Positions 33,033 through 42,328 of a stretch of DNA of 64,000 bases are shown here, piece by piece (the first letter of the stretch is position 1; each line of letters opens with the position of its first letter). The position numbers and the translations under genes were made by a program. Where the stretch lies: contig NZ_FXAN01000106.1 of assembly GCF_900176645.1 (NCBI RefSeq), forward strand, positions 62,001-126,000, given 5' to 3'. A model generated the notes under the pieces. That model was not told the DNA's origin. It saw only the letters and a list, made by a program, of their open reading frames with translations, and ran no database searches. Source of the stretch: Burkholderia singularis. Lineage in GTDB: Bacteria; Pseudomonadota; Gammaproteobacteria; Burkholderiales; Burkholderiaceae.

Positions 33033-35002
33033 TGTTGCTGCGCCGCCGTGTTATCGGCCGTCGTGCCAGCGCTCGAAGCGGTCTCGGCGAGCTTACGCCG
33101 GCCAAGCCCGCGCTTCAGATGAACCATCAGCAAAGAAATGGCAGCGGGGGTAATACCCGAGATTCGCGATGCCTGGCCGATCGTTTCCGGGCGGAATTGA
33201 TTTAGTTTCTGGCGCGCCTCAAACGACAACCCTCGTACTTCTGCGTAGTCGATCCCTTCCGGCAGACGCGTATTTTCATGAGCACCATTGCGTTCGATTT
33301 CGCCAGCCTGACGCTCGATATAGCCCTGGTATTTGATACCGATTTCGATTTGCTCCTTGATTTGCTCGAGCAGAATCTTATCGTCCGCCAGCGGCTCGGC
33401 CGGGCGACATTCGCCGCCACGCAATCCACAAACGCCTTCGTAGCTAACGCCCGGCCGGCGCAGCAGCTCCGCGAGGCTGTATTCGTGCTCGATCGGCTTG
33501 CCCAGCAGTGCGGTGGCTTCGTCTGCGGGCAAAGTCTTCGGCGTTACCCATGTCGTGCGCAGCCGCTCGGTTTCACGTGAAACAGCATCGCGCTTTCGAT
33601 TGAATGCATCCCAGCGAACGTCGTCGACAATTCCCAGTTCACGTCCGATTTCGGTCAGTCGCATGTCGGCGTTGTCTTCACGCAAGCTTAGCCGGTACTC
33701 GGCACGACTCGTGAACATGCGGTACGGCTCGGACACACCACGAGTTACCAGGTCATCGACAAGCACGCCGAGATAAGCCTCATCGCGGCGCGGGCACCAT
33801 GCATCTTTCTCCTGAGCGTAACGGCCCGCGTTGACGCCCGCCAGCAATCCCTGCGCCGCAGCCTCTTCGTAGCCCGTCGTGCCATTGATTTGGCCCGCAA
33901 AAAATAGCCCTTGAATCGCCTTCGTTTCAAGCGATGCCTTCAACGCACGCGGATCAAAATAGTCATACTCGATCGCATAACCGGGGCGCAGGATATGCGC
34001 CTGCTCCAAGCCGCGCATGGAGTGCACAAGTTCCAACTGCACGTCGAACGGCAGACTGGTCGAAATCCCGTTTGGATAGAATTCGTTCGTCGTCAACCCT
34101 TCCGGTTCGAGAAAAATCTGGTGCGATTCTTTTGACGCAAAGCGGTGAATCTTGTCCTCGATCGATGGGCAATACCGCGGGCCCACACCTTCAATCACGC
34201 CGGTATACATCGGCGATCGGTCCAAACCACTACGAATGATGTCGTGGGTTCGTTCGTTCGTATGGGTAACCCAGCAAGGCAATTGCTGCGGATGTTGTTC
34301 CGCGCGGCCGAGAAACGAGAACACCGGAATCGGATCAAGATCGCCCGGCTGTTCTTCGAGCTTCGAAAAATCGATCGTGCGGCCATCGATACGCGGCGGC
34401 GTCCCGGTCTTCAGCCGCCCCTGCGGCAGCTTTAGCTCCTTGAGGCGTCCAGACAGCGAAACCGCTGCCGGATCGCCCGCGCGTCCGCCGGTGTAATTAT
34501 TGAGGCCGACATGAATCTTGCCGTCCAGGAAGGTACCTGCCGTCAACACGACCGCACGAGCGCGAAAACGCACGCCGACTTGCGTAACCGCACCGACCAC
34601 TCGATCCCCTTCGACCATCAGGTCGTCAACCGCCTGCTGAAATAGCCACAGATTCGGCTGATTTTCGAGGCGCCGACGAATCGCCTGCTTGTATAGCAAT
34701 CGATCGGCCTGCGCCCGCGTGGCACGAACCGCCGGCCCTTTCGAAGAATTGAGAATCCGAAACTGGATACCACCTTCGTCGGTTGCGGCGGCCATCGCAC
34801 CACCCAGCGCATCGACTTCCTTGACCAGATGTCCTTTACCAATCCCGCCGATCGACGGATTGCAGCTCATCTGCCCAAGGGTTTCAATGTTATGCGTCAA
34901 CAATAGCGTCTTTGCGCCCATGCGTGCCGAAGCCAAGGCGGCTTCCGTGCCAGCATGGCCACCGCCGACGACGATGACGTCAAATTCAGTTGGATAAAGC
35001 AT
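33029..35002 (-). CDS. mnmG: tRNA uridine-34 carboxymethylaminomethyl-modifying enzyme MnmG (GidA)
   Basis: A 657-residue FAD protein that, with MnmE, installs cmnm5U at the tRNA wobble position. The dinucleotide-binding start '[21 protein letters not shown]', '[18 protein letters not shown]', '[11 protein letters not shown]' and the C-terminal helical domain with '[23 protein letters not shown]' (read by its ends) are all present. ATG 35002 has no clear Shine-Dalgarno sequence. A parS site lies inside the gene (33570-33583) and another 118 bases upstream of it. Confidence 0.96.
   Translation of the reverse strand: MLYPTEFDVIVVGGGHAGTEAALASARMGAKTLLLTHNIETLGQMSCNPSIGGIGKGHLVKEVDALGGAMAAATDEGGIQFRILNSSKGPAVRATRAQADRLLYKQAIRRRLENQPNLWLFQQAVDDLMVEGDRVVGAVTQVGVRFRARAVVLTAGTFLDGKIHVGLNNYTGGRAGDPAAVSLSGRLKELKLPQGRLKTGTPPRIDGRTIDFSKLEEQPGDLDPIPVFSFLGRAEQHPQQLPCWVTHTNERTHDIIRSGLDRSPMYTGVIEGVGPRYCPSIEDKIHRFASKESHQIFLEPEGLTTNEFYPNGISTSLPFDVQLELVHSMRGLEQAHILRPGYAIEYDYFDPRALKASLETKAIQGLFFAGQINGTTGYEEAAAQGLLAGVNAGRYAQEKDAWCPRRDEAYLGVLVDDLVTRGVSEPYRMFTSRAEYRLSLREDNADMRLTEIGRELGIVDDVRWDAFNRKRDAVSRETERLRTTWVTPKTLPADEATALLGKPIEHEYSLAELLRRPGVSYEGVCGLRGGECRPAEPLADDKILLEQIKEQIEIGIKYQGYIERQAGEIERNGAHENTRLPEGIDYAEVRGLSFEARQKLNQFRPETIGQASRISGITPAAISLLMVHLKRGLGRRKLAETASSAGTTADNTAAQQQ
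33569..33584. promoter_or_regulatory. parS: parS site inside mnmG
   Basis: GGTTTCACGTGAAACA contains the perfect 14-bp palindrome GTTTCACGTGAAAC and differs from the consensus 16-mer only at the first base. It lies within mnmG coding sequence, 2.1 kb from parB. Confidence 0.93.
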
Positions 35003-35119
35003 TGCGGACTTCGCGCGCAGAACGACGCACGAACCTATCAGAGAAATGTATGGGCGGAATTATAGCGGGTTCGCTTTTGGCCCGACGCTCATGCAAATGG
35101 CTAAACAGCAAAAACGCCA

Positions 35120-35135
35120 TGTTTCACGTGAAACA
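35120..35135. promoter_or_regulatory. parS: parS site upstream of mnmG
   Basis: TGTTTCACGTGAAACA is an exact match to the bacterial parS consensus. It sits in the 162-bp gap between mnmG and the livF-like gene, so ParB loading could also affect the mnmG promoter. Confidence 0.97.
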
Positions 35136-35164
35136 CGTGGCCCGTTTTATACGCGGCCTTGTCT

Positions 35165-35923
35165 CTACGCCGGATTTTTTGCGAGTCCGAGATAGGTTTG
35201 GACTACCCGCGGGTTGTTTACAAGCTCCACTGCGCTACCTTCAAGTATCTGCTCACCGGTTTCGAGCACGTAACCGTAATCAGAAATTTGCAGGGCCGCT
35301 CGCGCATTCTGCTCGACCAGCAATGTTGCGACACCCGTCTCGCGCAATGCACTGATAATCCGGAACATATCTTTCACGATCAACGGGGCAAGGCCAAGAC
35401 TCGGTTCGTCGAGCATCAACAAGCTTGGCTTTGCCATCAGCGCGCGCCCAATCGCAAGCATCTGTCGCTCGCCACCCGATAACGTACTCGCCGCCTGCTT
35501 GCGTCGCTCCTTCAACCGGGGAAACAGTGTAAATACCGGTTCAAGCTGGTCGAGAAAATTCGCGTCACCCGCCAACTTGCGTCGATACGCCCCCAAAACG
35601 AGATTGTCTTCAACTGACATCAAACCGAACAACTCACGCCCTTCGGGCACGAGACACATGCCGCGCACGACGCGCTCCTCCACCGAGCACGCACTCACGT
35701 CGTCCCCACCGTACCGAATCACGCCAGTCGCATGGCCAGAAGTCGGCAATATACCCATCACTGCATTGAGCAGCGTCGATTTACCGGCACCGTTCGGACC
35801 AATCACGGCGACGATTTGCCCAGCGCCTACGTCGATCGACACCCGGCGAACCACCTCGACCTTGCGATACGATGCCGATAAATCCCGCACCTCGAGCACG
35901 AACGGGCATGCTTGCGCCATCAC
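35165..35923 (-). CDS. livF: HAAT ABC transporter ATPase LivF, cluster 1
   Basis: A 252-residue ATPase. Walker A 'GPNGAGKSTLLN' (43-54), signature 'LSGGERQMLAIGRAL' (about 148), Walker B 'LLMLDEPSLGLAP', H-loop region 'VATLLVEQNARAAL'. The short LivF type, with 'QTYLGLAK' at the end. Its ATG overlaps the stop of the fused LivM-LivG gene by 4 bases. With its neighbours it makes a complete four-gene importer for branched-chain or related amino acids. Confidence 0.94.
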   Translation of the reverse strand: MMAQACPFVLEVRDLSASYRKVEVVRRVSIDVGAGQIVAVIGPNGAGKSTLLNAVMGILPTSGHATGVIRYGGDDVSACSVEERVVRGMCLVPEGRELFGLMSVEDNLVLGAYRRKLAGDANFLDQLEPVFTLFPRLKERRKQAASTLSGGERQMLAIGRALMAKPSLLMLDEPSLGLAPLIVKDMFRIISALRETGVATLLVEQNARAALQISDYGYVLETGEQILEGSAVELVNNPRVVQTYLGLAKNPA

Positions 35924-37704
35924 GTCACTCCGCCGAGATAAGCCTCCTGTACCGCAGGATCGTGACGGACCTCTTGCGGCAGCCCTTCAGCAATCCGGGT
36001 GCCGAAATCCATGACGACCAGCCGATCAGCCAGATTCATCACGAAATCCATATCGTGTTCGACAAGCAGCACGCTCACGCCTTCTTTTTTCAGCATCCGC
36101 AATAGTTCAGCCAACTGCTGCTTCTCCTGATATCGCAGCCCGGCGGCCGGTTCGTCGAGCAATAGCAGCATCGGATCGCTGCATAGCGCGCGAGCGATTT
36201 CCAGAATCCGCTGTTGGCCCAGCGCCAAGCTGCCCGCTTCATCATACAAATGCGAACCGAGCCCTACCCGCCGAATCTGCGCCGCCGCCTCGGCCATCAG
36301 TTGCGCCTCTTCGTTCGCGTTCAATCCGACAATGCTGCGCCAGATTCCGGCCGAGCCTCGCACATGTGCGCCGAGCGCAACGTTGTCCAGCACGGTCATA
36401 CCGGGCAGCAGTTTGACGTGCTGGAAGGTACGGCCTATACCCCGGCGAACGATTTCACGAGAAACCAACCCGTCAATCCGCTCACCGCAAAACGAAATCG
36501 CACCGCCCGTCGGCCGCATCACGCCCGTCACAAGATTAAACGTCGTCGATTTGCCCGCCCCGTTCGGGCCGATCAAACCGACAATCTGCGACGCACGCAC
36601 CTCGAAGCTCACGTCGTTGACGACGACAAGCCCATCGAACTGCTTGCGTGCGCCGTCGACGACGAGCAGCGTCTCGCCAGGTCGCGGCAAGTTCCGCCTC
36701 GGCAACGGCGGCCCGTGATCCGGCGCTCGCCCGGCTGGCCCGCGCGGCAAAAGGCGCGCGACGAACGGCCAAACACCCTGCCGCGCGTATTGCAGCAGCA
36801 CCACCATCAATACGCCGAACACGATGATTTCAAAGTTGCCTTCTACACCGAGCAACCTTGGCAGCAGCGTCTGCAAAGCGTCCTGCAACACCGTGACGAT
36901 TGCCGCGCCCAGCACCGCCCCCCACACATGCGCAATGCCGCCCACCACCGCCATGAAGAGATACTCGATTCCGTGATTCAAACCGAATGGCGTCGGATTA
37001 ACCGCACGCTGCAGATGCGCATACAAAAAGCCCGAAATCGATGCCAGCACCGCCGCATAGACAAAGATCGCAACCCTCATCCACCCGACGTTCACGCCCA
37101 TCGCCCCGGCCATCACGCCACTGCCCGGCAATGCGCGGATCGCCCTGCCGGGCCGGCTGTTCAACAGATTGCGGACCGACACGATTGCCGCAAGCACGGC
37201 ACTCCAAATCACGTAATAAAAGCTGCGGCCCGTATCGAGCGGCCAGCCGAACAGCGTGAGTGACGGAATGCCGTTGATGCCATCGTATTTGCCGAGCCAG
37301 CCGAGATTGCCGAACAGAAAAAACAGTGCGAGCCCCCAAGCAATCGTTCCGAGCGGCAGAAAATGGCCGGACAGCCGCATCGTAACGACGCCGAGCACAA
37401 ACGCGACGAGCGCCGTCAACACGACGCCGACAGCCAGACCAAACCACGGCGACATGCCCCACCGCGTCGTCAGATACGCGGTCGCATACGCACCGATGCC
37501 GACGAATGCCGCCTGCCCGAAGCTCGTCATTGCGCCGACACCGGTCAGCAGCACGAGTCCGATCGCAACGAGCGCATAGAGCCCAATATAGTTCGACAGC
37601 GTGATCCAGTATTCGGGAACGCGCGCGACGCCCGGCAGAACAGGCAGCGCGATCAGCACGGCGAGAAACAGCCAGAATGCGCGATTACGCAAGATCGGCT
37701 TCAT
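35920..37704 (-). CDS. Fused permease-ATPase LivM-LivG, cluster 1
   Basis: A 594-residue fusion. Residues 1-325 are a LivM permease with eight to ten helices and the 'SFGQAAFVGIGAYATAYL' and 'SRPGRAIRALPGSGVMAGAMGVNV' coupling region. After a Pro/Arg-rich linker (about 326-345), residues 346-594 are a LivG ATPase with Walker A 'GPNGAGKSTTFNL', 'SLALGQQRILEIARAL' in place of the usual LSGG, and Walker B 'LLLLDEPAAGL'. Fusions of this order occur in several proteobacteria. It starts 4 bases after the LivH stop. Because both halves are intact I take it as a true fusion and not an assembly error. Confidence 0.92.
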   Translation of the reverse strand: MKPILRNRAFWLFLAVLIALPVLPGVARVPEYWITLSNYIGLYALVAIGLVLLTGVGAMTSFGQAAFVGIGAYATAYLTTRWGMSPWFGLAVGVVLTALVAFVLGVVTMRLSGHFLPLGTIAWGLALFFLFGNLGWLGKYDGINGIPSLTLFGWPLDTGRSFYYVIWSAVLAAIVSVRNLLNSRPGRAIRALPGSGVMAGAMGVNVGWMRVAIFVYAAVLASISGFLYAHLQRAVNPTPFGLNHGIEYLFMAVVGGIAHVWGAVLGAAIVTVLQDALQTLLPRLLGVEGNFEIIVFGVLMVVLLQYARQGVWPFVARLLPRGPAGRAPDHGPPLPRRNLPRPGETLLVVDGARKQFDGLVVVNDVSFEVRASQIVGLIGPNGAGKSTTFNLVTGVMRPTGGAISFCGERIDGLVSREIVRRGIGRTFQHVKLLPGMTVLDNVALGAHVRGSAGIWRSIVGLNANEEAQLMAEAAAQIRRVGLGSHLYDEAGSLALGQQRILEIARALCSDPMLLLLDEPAAGLRYQEKQQLAELLRMLKKEGVSVLLVEHDMDFVMNLADRLVVMDFGTRIAEGLPQEVRHDPAVQEAYLGGVT

Positions 37705-37708
37705 CGCA

Positions 37709-38764
37709 TCATGCTCCGCCGTCTTCCGCCTGCGTGCCGCTCAAACTTCGCCACAGCAGCACCGGCACGATCAACGTGAAAACGATGACTTCCTTATACG
37801 CGCTCGCCCAGAACGACGAATACGCCTCGAGCACGCCGACGAGCAGCGCGCCGGCTGCCGCCAGCGGATAGTTGACGAGCCCGCCAACGATCGCGCCCAC
37901 AAAGCCTTTCAAGCCGATCAGAAAACCCGAATCGTAATAAATCGTCGTCAACGGTCCGACAAGCACGCCCGACAACGCACCGAGCGCCGCGGCGAACGTG
38001 AACGCCCGTCGCCCGGCTTGGGCCGCACCCATGCCGACGAGACGCGCGCCGACACGGTTGAGCGCCGTCGCGCGCAACGCCTTGCCGAACAGCGTGCGCT
38101 CAAAATACAGATAGAGCGCGGCGATCAACGCCAGCGCGGCGCCGATCACCCAAAGACTTTGCATCGAAACCGATGCATGACCCAATGCGAATGCGGCATC
38201 GGAGAATGGCGTCGTGCGCGAGCCCTCGGCGCCGAACATCACGAGTCCGAGCCCGACCATCACGAAATGCACGGCCACCGACACGATCAGCAACAGCAGC
38301 GTCGTTTCTTCGGCAATCGGCTGATAGACGAGCCGGTAGACGAACGGCCCGAGCGGCACGACGATCGCGAGCGTGAGCGCGATCTGGGCCGGCATCGGCA
38401 GCTGCTGCGACGCGACGCTCGCCGTCAACACGTAGATCGCGAGCGGCAGCAGCACGTAGCGGCCTGCGAGCGCCGTCAGCGTGCGGCCGAGTCGACGGCG
38501 GCGCGCGCGATAACGAATCAGCCCGCCCGCTTCGAGCAAAAAGCAGGCAGCCCCCGCGACGAGCAGCAGCCAACAGGTTGCCGGAAACTTCTGCGCCTGC
38601 AACGCCGCAAGTGTCAGCGCGCCATAGGTGACGAATTCGCCCTGTGGAATGAAGATCACGCGCGTCACGGAAAAAACGAGTACGAGCGCAAGCGACAGCA
38701 GTGCATAGACTGCGCCGGTTGTGATGCCGTCCTGCGCAAGAATCGCCGCGATAGAGAAATCCAT
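37709..38764 (-). CDS. livH: HAAT ABC transporter permease LivH, cluster 1
   Basis: A 351-residue inner-membrane permease. '[42 protein letters not shown]' (residues about 7-48, abbreviated by its ends) is the LivH start. The C-terminal half carries the '[19 protein letters not shown]' and '[16 protein letters not shown]' repeats. It is longer than E. coli LivH because of a central insert around residues 95-140 with extra helices and an Arg-rich loop. ATG 38764 is chosen over an upstream frame since GGAG lies 7 bases before it. Confidence 0.9.
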   Translation of the reverse strand: MDFSIAAILAQDGITTGAVYALLSLALVLVFSVTRVIFIPQGEFVTYGALTLAALQAQKFPATCWLLLVAGAACFLLEAGGLIRYRARRRRLGRTLTALAGRYVLLPLAIYVLTASVASQQLPMPAQIALTLAIVVPLGPFVYRLVYQPIAEETTLLLLIVSVAVHFVMVGLGLVMFGAEGSRTTPFSDAAFALGHASVSMQSLWVIGAALALIAALYLYFERTLFGKALRATALNRVGARLVGMGAAQAGRRAFTFAAALGALSGVLVGPLTTIYYDSGFLIGLKGFVGAIVGGLVNYPLAAAGALLVGVLEAYSSFWASAYKEVIVFTLIVPVLLWRSLSGTQAEDGGA

Positions 38765-38873
38765 CTGGCTTCTCCGGTTGAACCTGCGTCGACGAAAACC
38801 GCCACCCGACAGACGCACGGCCGCCGGCTCATCCATTCACATGAAACTGTTCTCAGCGCACTGCGTCGTATTT

Positions 38874-38900
38874 GCCGGTGCCTGTGCTGATCGCACCGGC
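38874..38900 (-). other. Stem-loop between binding-protein and livH genes, cluster 1
   Basis: GCCGGTGC and GCACCGGC form a perfect 8-bp stem with an 11-base loop, about 60 bases after the stop of the binding-protein gene. No T-run follows. Such structures commonly keep the binding-protein message in excess over permease message. Confidence 0.45.
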
Positions 38901-38961
38901 CCGCGCAATCGGCGAGCAGCGCGGCCCAGCCCATCCGAGCCACAGGCAATGCCGGCGACGG

Positions 38962-40119
38962 TCAATCCGCCTGCAACTTCCATTTGTCGCCGACAATCTG
39001 GACGATCACACGGGCGCGCGTATCCAAGCCGTTGTGATCGGCGGGTGTCGTATTGATCACGCCGTGCGATACCGGCAGATTCCGAATATCTTCGAGTGCC
39101 GCGCGCAGCGCATCGCGAAATGCCTGCGTGCCCGGTTGCGCGTTCTTCAGCGCATCAGGAATCGCCCGCTCCAGCATCAGGCCCGCGTCCCAAACGTGGC
39201 CGCCGAAGGTCGACACGGCAGCCGCTCCGTATGCGCGCTCGTATGCAGCCTTGTACGCAAGCGCAGGCCGCTTCGCCGGGTTCGAATCAGGCAACTGATC
39301 GGCGACGAGCACCGGGCCTGCCGGCAGCAGCTGCGCGTCGCAATCCTTGCCGCAAACGCGGAGAAAATCGTTGTTCGCAACGCCATGCGTCTGATAGATC
39401 CTGCCCGGATAGCCGCGCTCTTTCAGCGTCTTCGCGGGCAGCGCGGCCGGCGTGCCTGCGCCGGCGATCAGCACGGCGTCGGGATGGACGGCGAGTGTCT
39501 TCAGCACCTGCCCCGTTACCGAGGTATCGGTGCGGTTATAGCGTTCGTTCGCGACAATCCGGATTCCATTTGCCGCCGCGGCCGCGCTGAACACGCTCGA
39601 CCAGCCATCGCCGTAAGCATCCGCGAAACCGATGAAGCCCACTGTCTTCACACCATGCTTAGCCATGTAGTTCGCGAGCGCATCGGCCATCAACCGGTCG
39701 TTTTGCGGCGTCTTGAAAACCCATGCGCGCTTCGCATCCATTGGCGCGATGATTTGCGCGCTGGCGGCAAGCGAAATCATCGGCGTCTTGCCCTGCGCGA
39801 CGACATCGATCATCGCGAGCGAATTCGGCGTAATCGTCGAGCCGACAATCGCATCGACGTGCTCCTCGTCGATCAGTTTGCGCGCATTCTGCACCGCGCG
39901 ATTCGTATCGGATGCGTCGTCGAGCACGATATATTCGACGCGCTTGCCGCCGATCTCTTTCGGCAACAACGCGACCGTATTCTTCTCAGGAATGCCGAGC
40001 GACGCGGCAGCGCCCGTTGCCGACACCGTGACGCCGATCTTCACTTGCGCTTGCACCAACGTGACGCCCGCGATGCAGCCGATTGCGAGCGCGATCTGCA
40101 TCCAGCGATTCATTCTCAT
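38962..40119 (-). CDS. HAAT ABC transporter substrate-binding protein, cluster 1
   Basis: A 385-residue exported protein. Signal peptide about residues 1-24 (MRMNRWMQIALAIGCIAGVT and onward, ending VQA), then 'VKIGVTVSATGAAASLGIPEKN' as in peripla_BP_6. The ligand may be a branched-chain amino acid or an aromatic acid; it is not resolvable. ATG 40119 has GGAG six bases upstream; an ATG two codons later is possible. It is the first gene of cluster 1, 197 bases ahead of livH. Confidence 0.88.
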   Translation of the reverse strand: MRMNRWMQIALAIGCIAGVTLVQAQVKIGVTVSATGAAASLGIPEKNTVALLPKEIGGKRVEYIVLDDASDTNRAVQNARKLIDEEHVDAIVGSTITPNSLAMIDVVAQGKTPMISLAASAQIIAPMDAKRAWVFKTPQNDRLMADALANYMAKHGVKTVGFIGFADAYGDGWSSVFSAAAAANGIRIVANERYNRTDTSVTGQVLKTLAVHPDAVLIAGAGTPAALPAKTLKERGYPGRIYQTHGVANNDFLRVCGKDCDAQLLPAGPVLVADQLPDSNPAKRPALAYKAAYERAYGAAAVSTFGGHVWDAGLMLERAIPDALKNAQPGTQAFRDALRAALEDIRNLPVSHGVINTTPADHNGLDTRARVIVQIVGDKWKLQAD

Positions 40120-40150
40120 AACGGTCTCCGTTACGCTGCGAAACGCGCAA

Positions 40151-40185
40151 TAAAAAAGCGCTGTTGGACGGAATCCAACAGCGCT
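40151..40185 (-). terminator. Intrinsic terminator between the two Liv clusters
   Basis: AGCGCTGTTGGA (40157-40168) and TCCAACAGCGCT (40174-40185) form a perfect 12-bp stem with loop CGGAA. On the minus strand it is followed by T bases (40152-40157). It lies 239 bases beyond the end of cluster 2 and 32 bases before the cluster 1 binding-protein start, so it separates the two operons or attenuates the second. Confidence 0.85.
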
Positions 40186-40423
40186 TCGGGTCGGGCAGTC
40201 TATGCCTCGAATGTCTCCTCGTTCTCCACCTGCAAATTCGTTTCGCGGTGCATCAGAACTGAGACGAAGATTAAAGCAAGCGCGCTGGATGCGACAACCT
40301 AGCATTTACCCCTATGGTGCATCGCCGCACGAAAATAGGGCATGCCAAAGCCTGCTCCAATGGGCATTCGCACTGCCCATTGCATCGGAATCCGAAATAT
40401 TTTCATGCGCTGCACGATTCCCT

Positions 40424-41401
40424 TCAAGACGAGCGCAGCGGCCGTATCCGCACGATCGCCTCACCGACGATCCCGCGCCTGAATGCGAGCACGCAGGCGA
40501 TGAAAATGAGGCCCGTGACAATCGTCGCGGATTCGCCGAGCGAATGGAACCAGTTGATGCCCGTGACTGACGCGAGCCACCCGCCGATGTCGCCAAGACG
40601 ATCCTCGAGCGCGACGATCAGCGCCGCGCCCACGAGCGGGCCGAACAGCGTGCCCATGCCGCCGACGAGTGTCATCAGCACCACGAGACCGGACATCGTC
40701 CAATACGCGTCGCCAAGCGTTTCGAAACCCAGCACGACGACCTTCAGTGCCCCTGCGAGCCCGGCAAGCGCAGCCGATAAGATAAATGCGAGCAGCTTGA
40801 AGCGATCGGTGTCGTAGCCAAGCGAAATCGCGCGCGGCTCGTTTTCCTTGATCGCAACGAGCACTTGTCCGAACGGCGAATGGACGATGCGCACGATGAA
40901 CGCACAGGCGCACGCGACGACGGCGAGCACGGCGTAGTACAGCGTCAAATCCGACGACAGATCGACAAGCCCGAAGAGCCGGCCGCGCGGCACGCCCTGC
41001 AGGCCGTCTTCACCATGCGTGAACGGAGCCTGCAGATAGATGAAGTACACCATCTGCGCGAACGCGAGCGTGATCATCGCGAAATAGATCCCTTGCCGCC
41101 TGATCGCGAACAGGCCCACCACCACGCCGAGCAGCGTCGCGGCAGCCATGCCCGCGAGCACGCCGAGTTCGGGCGTCGCATGAAGCGACTGCATCGCATA
41201 ACCCGTCATATAGCCCGCCGTCGCGAGAAACATTGCATGGCCGAACGACAGCAGGCCCGTATATCCGATCAGCAGATTGAAGGCCGCGGCGAACAGCGCG
41301 AAGCACAACACCTTCATCACGAACACCGGATAGGCACCGATCAGCGGGGCGACGACGAGACCGGCCAACAACAGTCCGTAGAGCGCATTTTTCTGCATCA
41401 T
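40424..41401 (-). CDS. livM: HAAT ABC transporter permease LivM, cluster 2
   Basis: A 325-residue permease with about ten helices. 'LIGYTGLLSFGHAMFLATAGYMTGYAM' (abbreviated) and 'SPFGQVLVAIKENEPRAISLGYDTDRFKL' are the LivM coupling-loop signatures, and 'TLVGGMGTLFGPLVGA' is the conserved late helix. The ATG overlaps the stop of livH by four bases (ATGA). Last gene of the five-gene cluster 2. Confidence 0.93.
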   Translation of the reverse strand: MMQKNALYGLLLAGLVVAPLIGAYPVFVMKVLCFALFAAAFNLLIGYTGLLSFGHAMFLATAGYMTGYAMQSLHATPELGVLAGMAAATLLGVVVGLFAIRRQGIYFAMITLAFAQMVYFIYLQAPFTHGEDGLQGVPRGRLFGLVDLSSDLTLYYAVLAVVACACAFIVRIVHSPFGQVLVAIKENEPRAISLGYDTDRFKLLAFILSAALAGLAGALKVVVLGFETLGDAYWTMSGLVVLMTLVGGMGTLFGPLVGAALIVALEDRLGDIGGWLASVTGINWFHSLGESATIVTGLIFIACVLAFRRGIVGEAIVRIRPLRSS

Positions 41402-42282
41402 CTTTCCTTGCCGAACAAGCCCGCCGGCCGGATCAGCAGCACAATCGCCATAATCACGAACACAACCGTCGCCGACGCCTCCGGATAAAACACCCTCGTC
41501 AACCCTTCGATCACGCCGAGCATCAGGCCCGTGACAATCGAGCCCAGGATCGAGCCCATGCCGCCGATCACGACCACTGCGAACACGGTGATGATCATGG
41601 GCTGCCCCATCAGCGGCGAGACCTGGATCACCGGCGCGGCGAGCACGCCCGCGAATGCGGCAAGCGCGACGCCGAAGCCGTAAGTCAGCGTGATCATCAA
41701 CGGCACATTGACGCCGAACGCCTCGACAAGCTTGGGGTTTTCGGTGCCCGCGCGCAGGTACGCGCCAAGCCGCGTCTTCTCGATCACGAACCAGGTTGCG
41801 ATGCATACCGCGAGCGATGCCGCGACCACCCACGCCCGATAATTCGGCAGGAACATGAAGCCGAGATCCGTCGCGCCCGAAAGCAGCTCGGGCACGTCAT
41901 AAGGCTGACCGGACGAGCCGTAGACCGAGCGGAATACGCCTTCGACGACGAGCGTGAGCCCAAACGTCAGCAGCAAACCATACAGATGATCGAGCCGATA
42001 AAGCCAGCGCAGCATCGAGCGCTCGATCAGGATTCCAAACAGACCGACGATTGCGGGCGCGAGCACGAGCATCGCCCAGTACGGCAGGCCGAGATACGCG
42101 AGCCCCATCCACGCGAGCATCGCGCCCAGCATGAACAGCGCGCCGTGCGCGAAGTTGATCACGTTCAGAAGCCCGAAAATCACGGCGAGCCCAAGACTCA
42201 GGATCGCGTAGAACGAGCCGTTGACGAGCCCGAGCAGCAATTGGCTCAGCATCGCCGACGCCGGAATACCGAAGATATTCAT
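41398..42282 (-). CDS. livH: HAAT ABC transporter permease LivH, cluster 2
   Basis: A 294-residue permease, the standard LivH length. 'QLLLGLVNGSFYAILSLGLAVIFGLLNVINFAHGALFMLGA' (abbreviated here by its ends) and 'AVVVIGGMGSILGSIVTGLMLG' are diagnostic. It follows the binding-protein gene by 46 bases and overlaps livM. Confidence 0.94.
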   Translation of the reverse strand: MNIFGIPASAMLSQLLLGLVNGSFYAILSLGLAVIFGLLNVINFAHGALFMLGAMLAWMGLAYLGLPYWAMLVLAPAIVGLFGILIERSMLRWLYRLDHLYGLLLTFGLTLVVEGVFRSVYGSSGQPYDVPELLSGATDLGFMFLPNYRAWVVAASLAVCIATWFVIEKTRLGAYLRAGTENPKLVEAFGVNVPLMITLTYGFGVALAAFAGVLAAPVIQVSPLMGQPMIITVFAVVVIGGMGSILGSIVTGLMLGVIEGLTRVFYPEASATVVFVIMAIVLLIRPAGLFGKER

Positions 42283-42328
42283 CGAGTCTGCCGTCAGTCA
42301 GAAATCAGTGGCCGCAAGCCGAAACGGT

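Noticed and set aside
35920-37704. LivM-LivG as a frameshift or assembly artefact
   Set aside because: A single frame runs through both complete domains with a plausible linker, and such fusions are known in the family.
39281-39300. GGTTCGAAT-like tRNA T-arm motif
   Set aside because: It lies in the coding sequence of the binding-protein gene and has no matching acceptor or anticodon stems.
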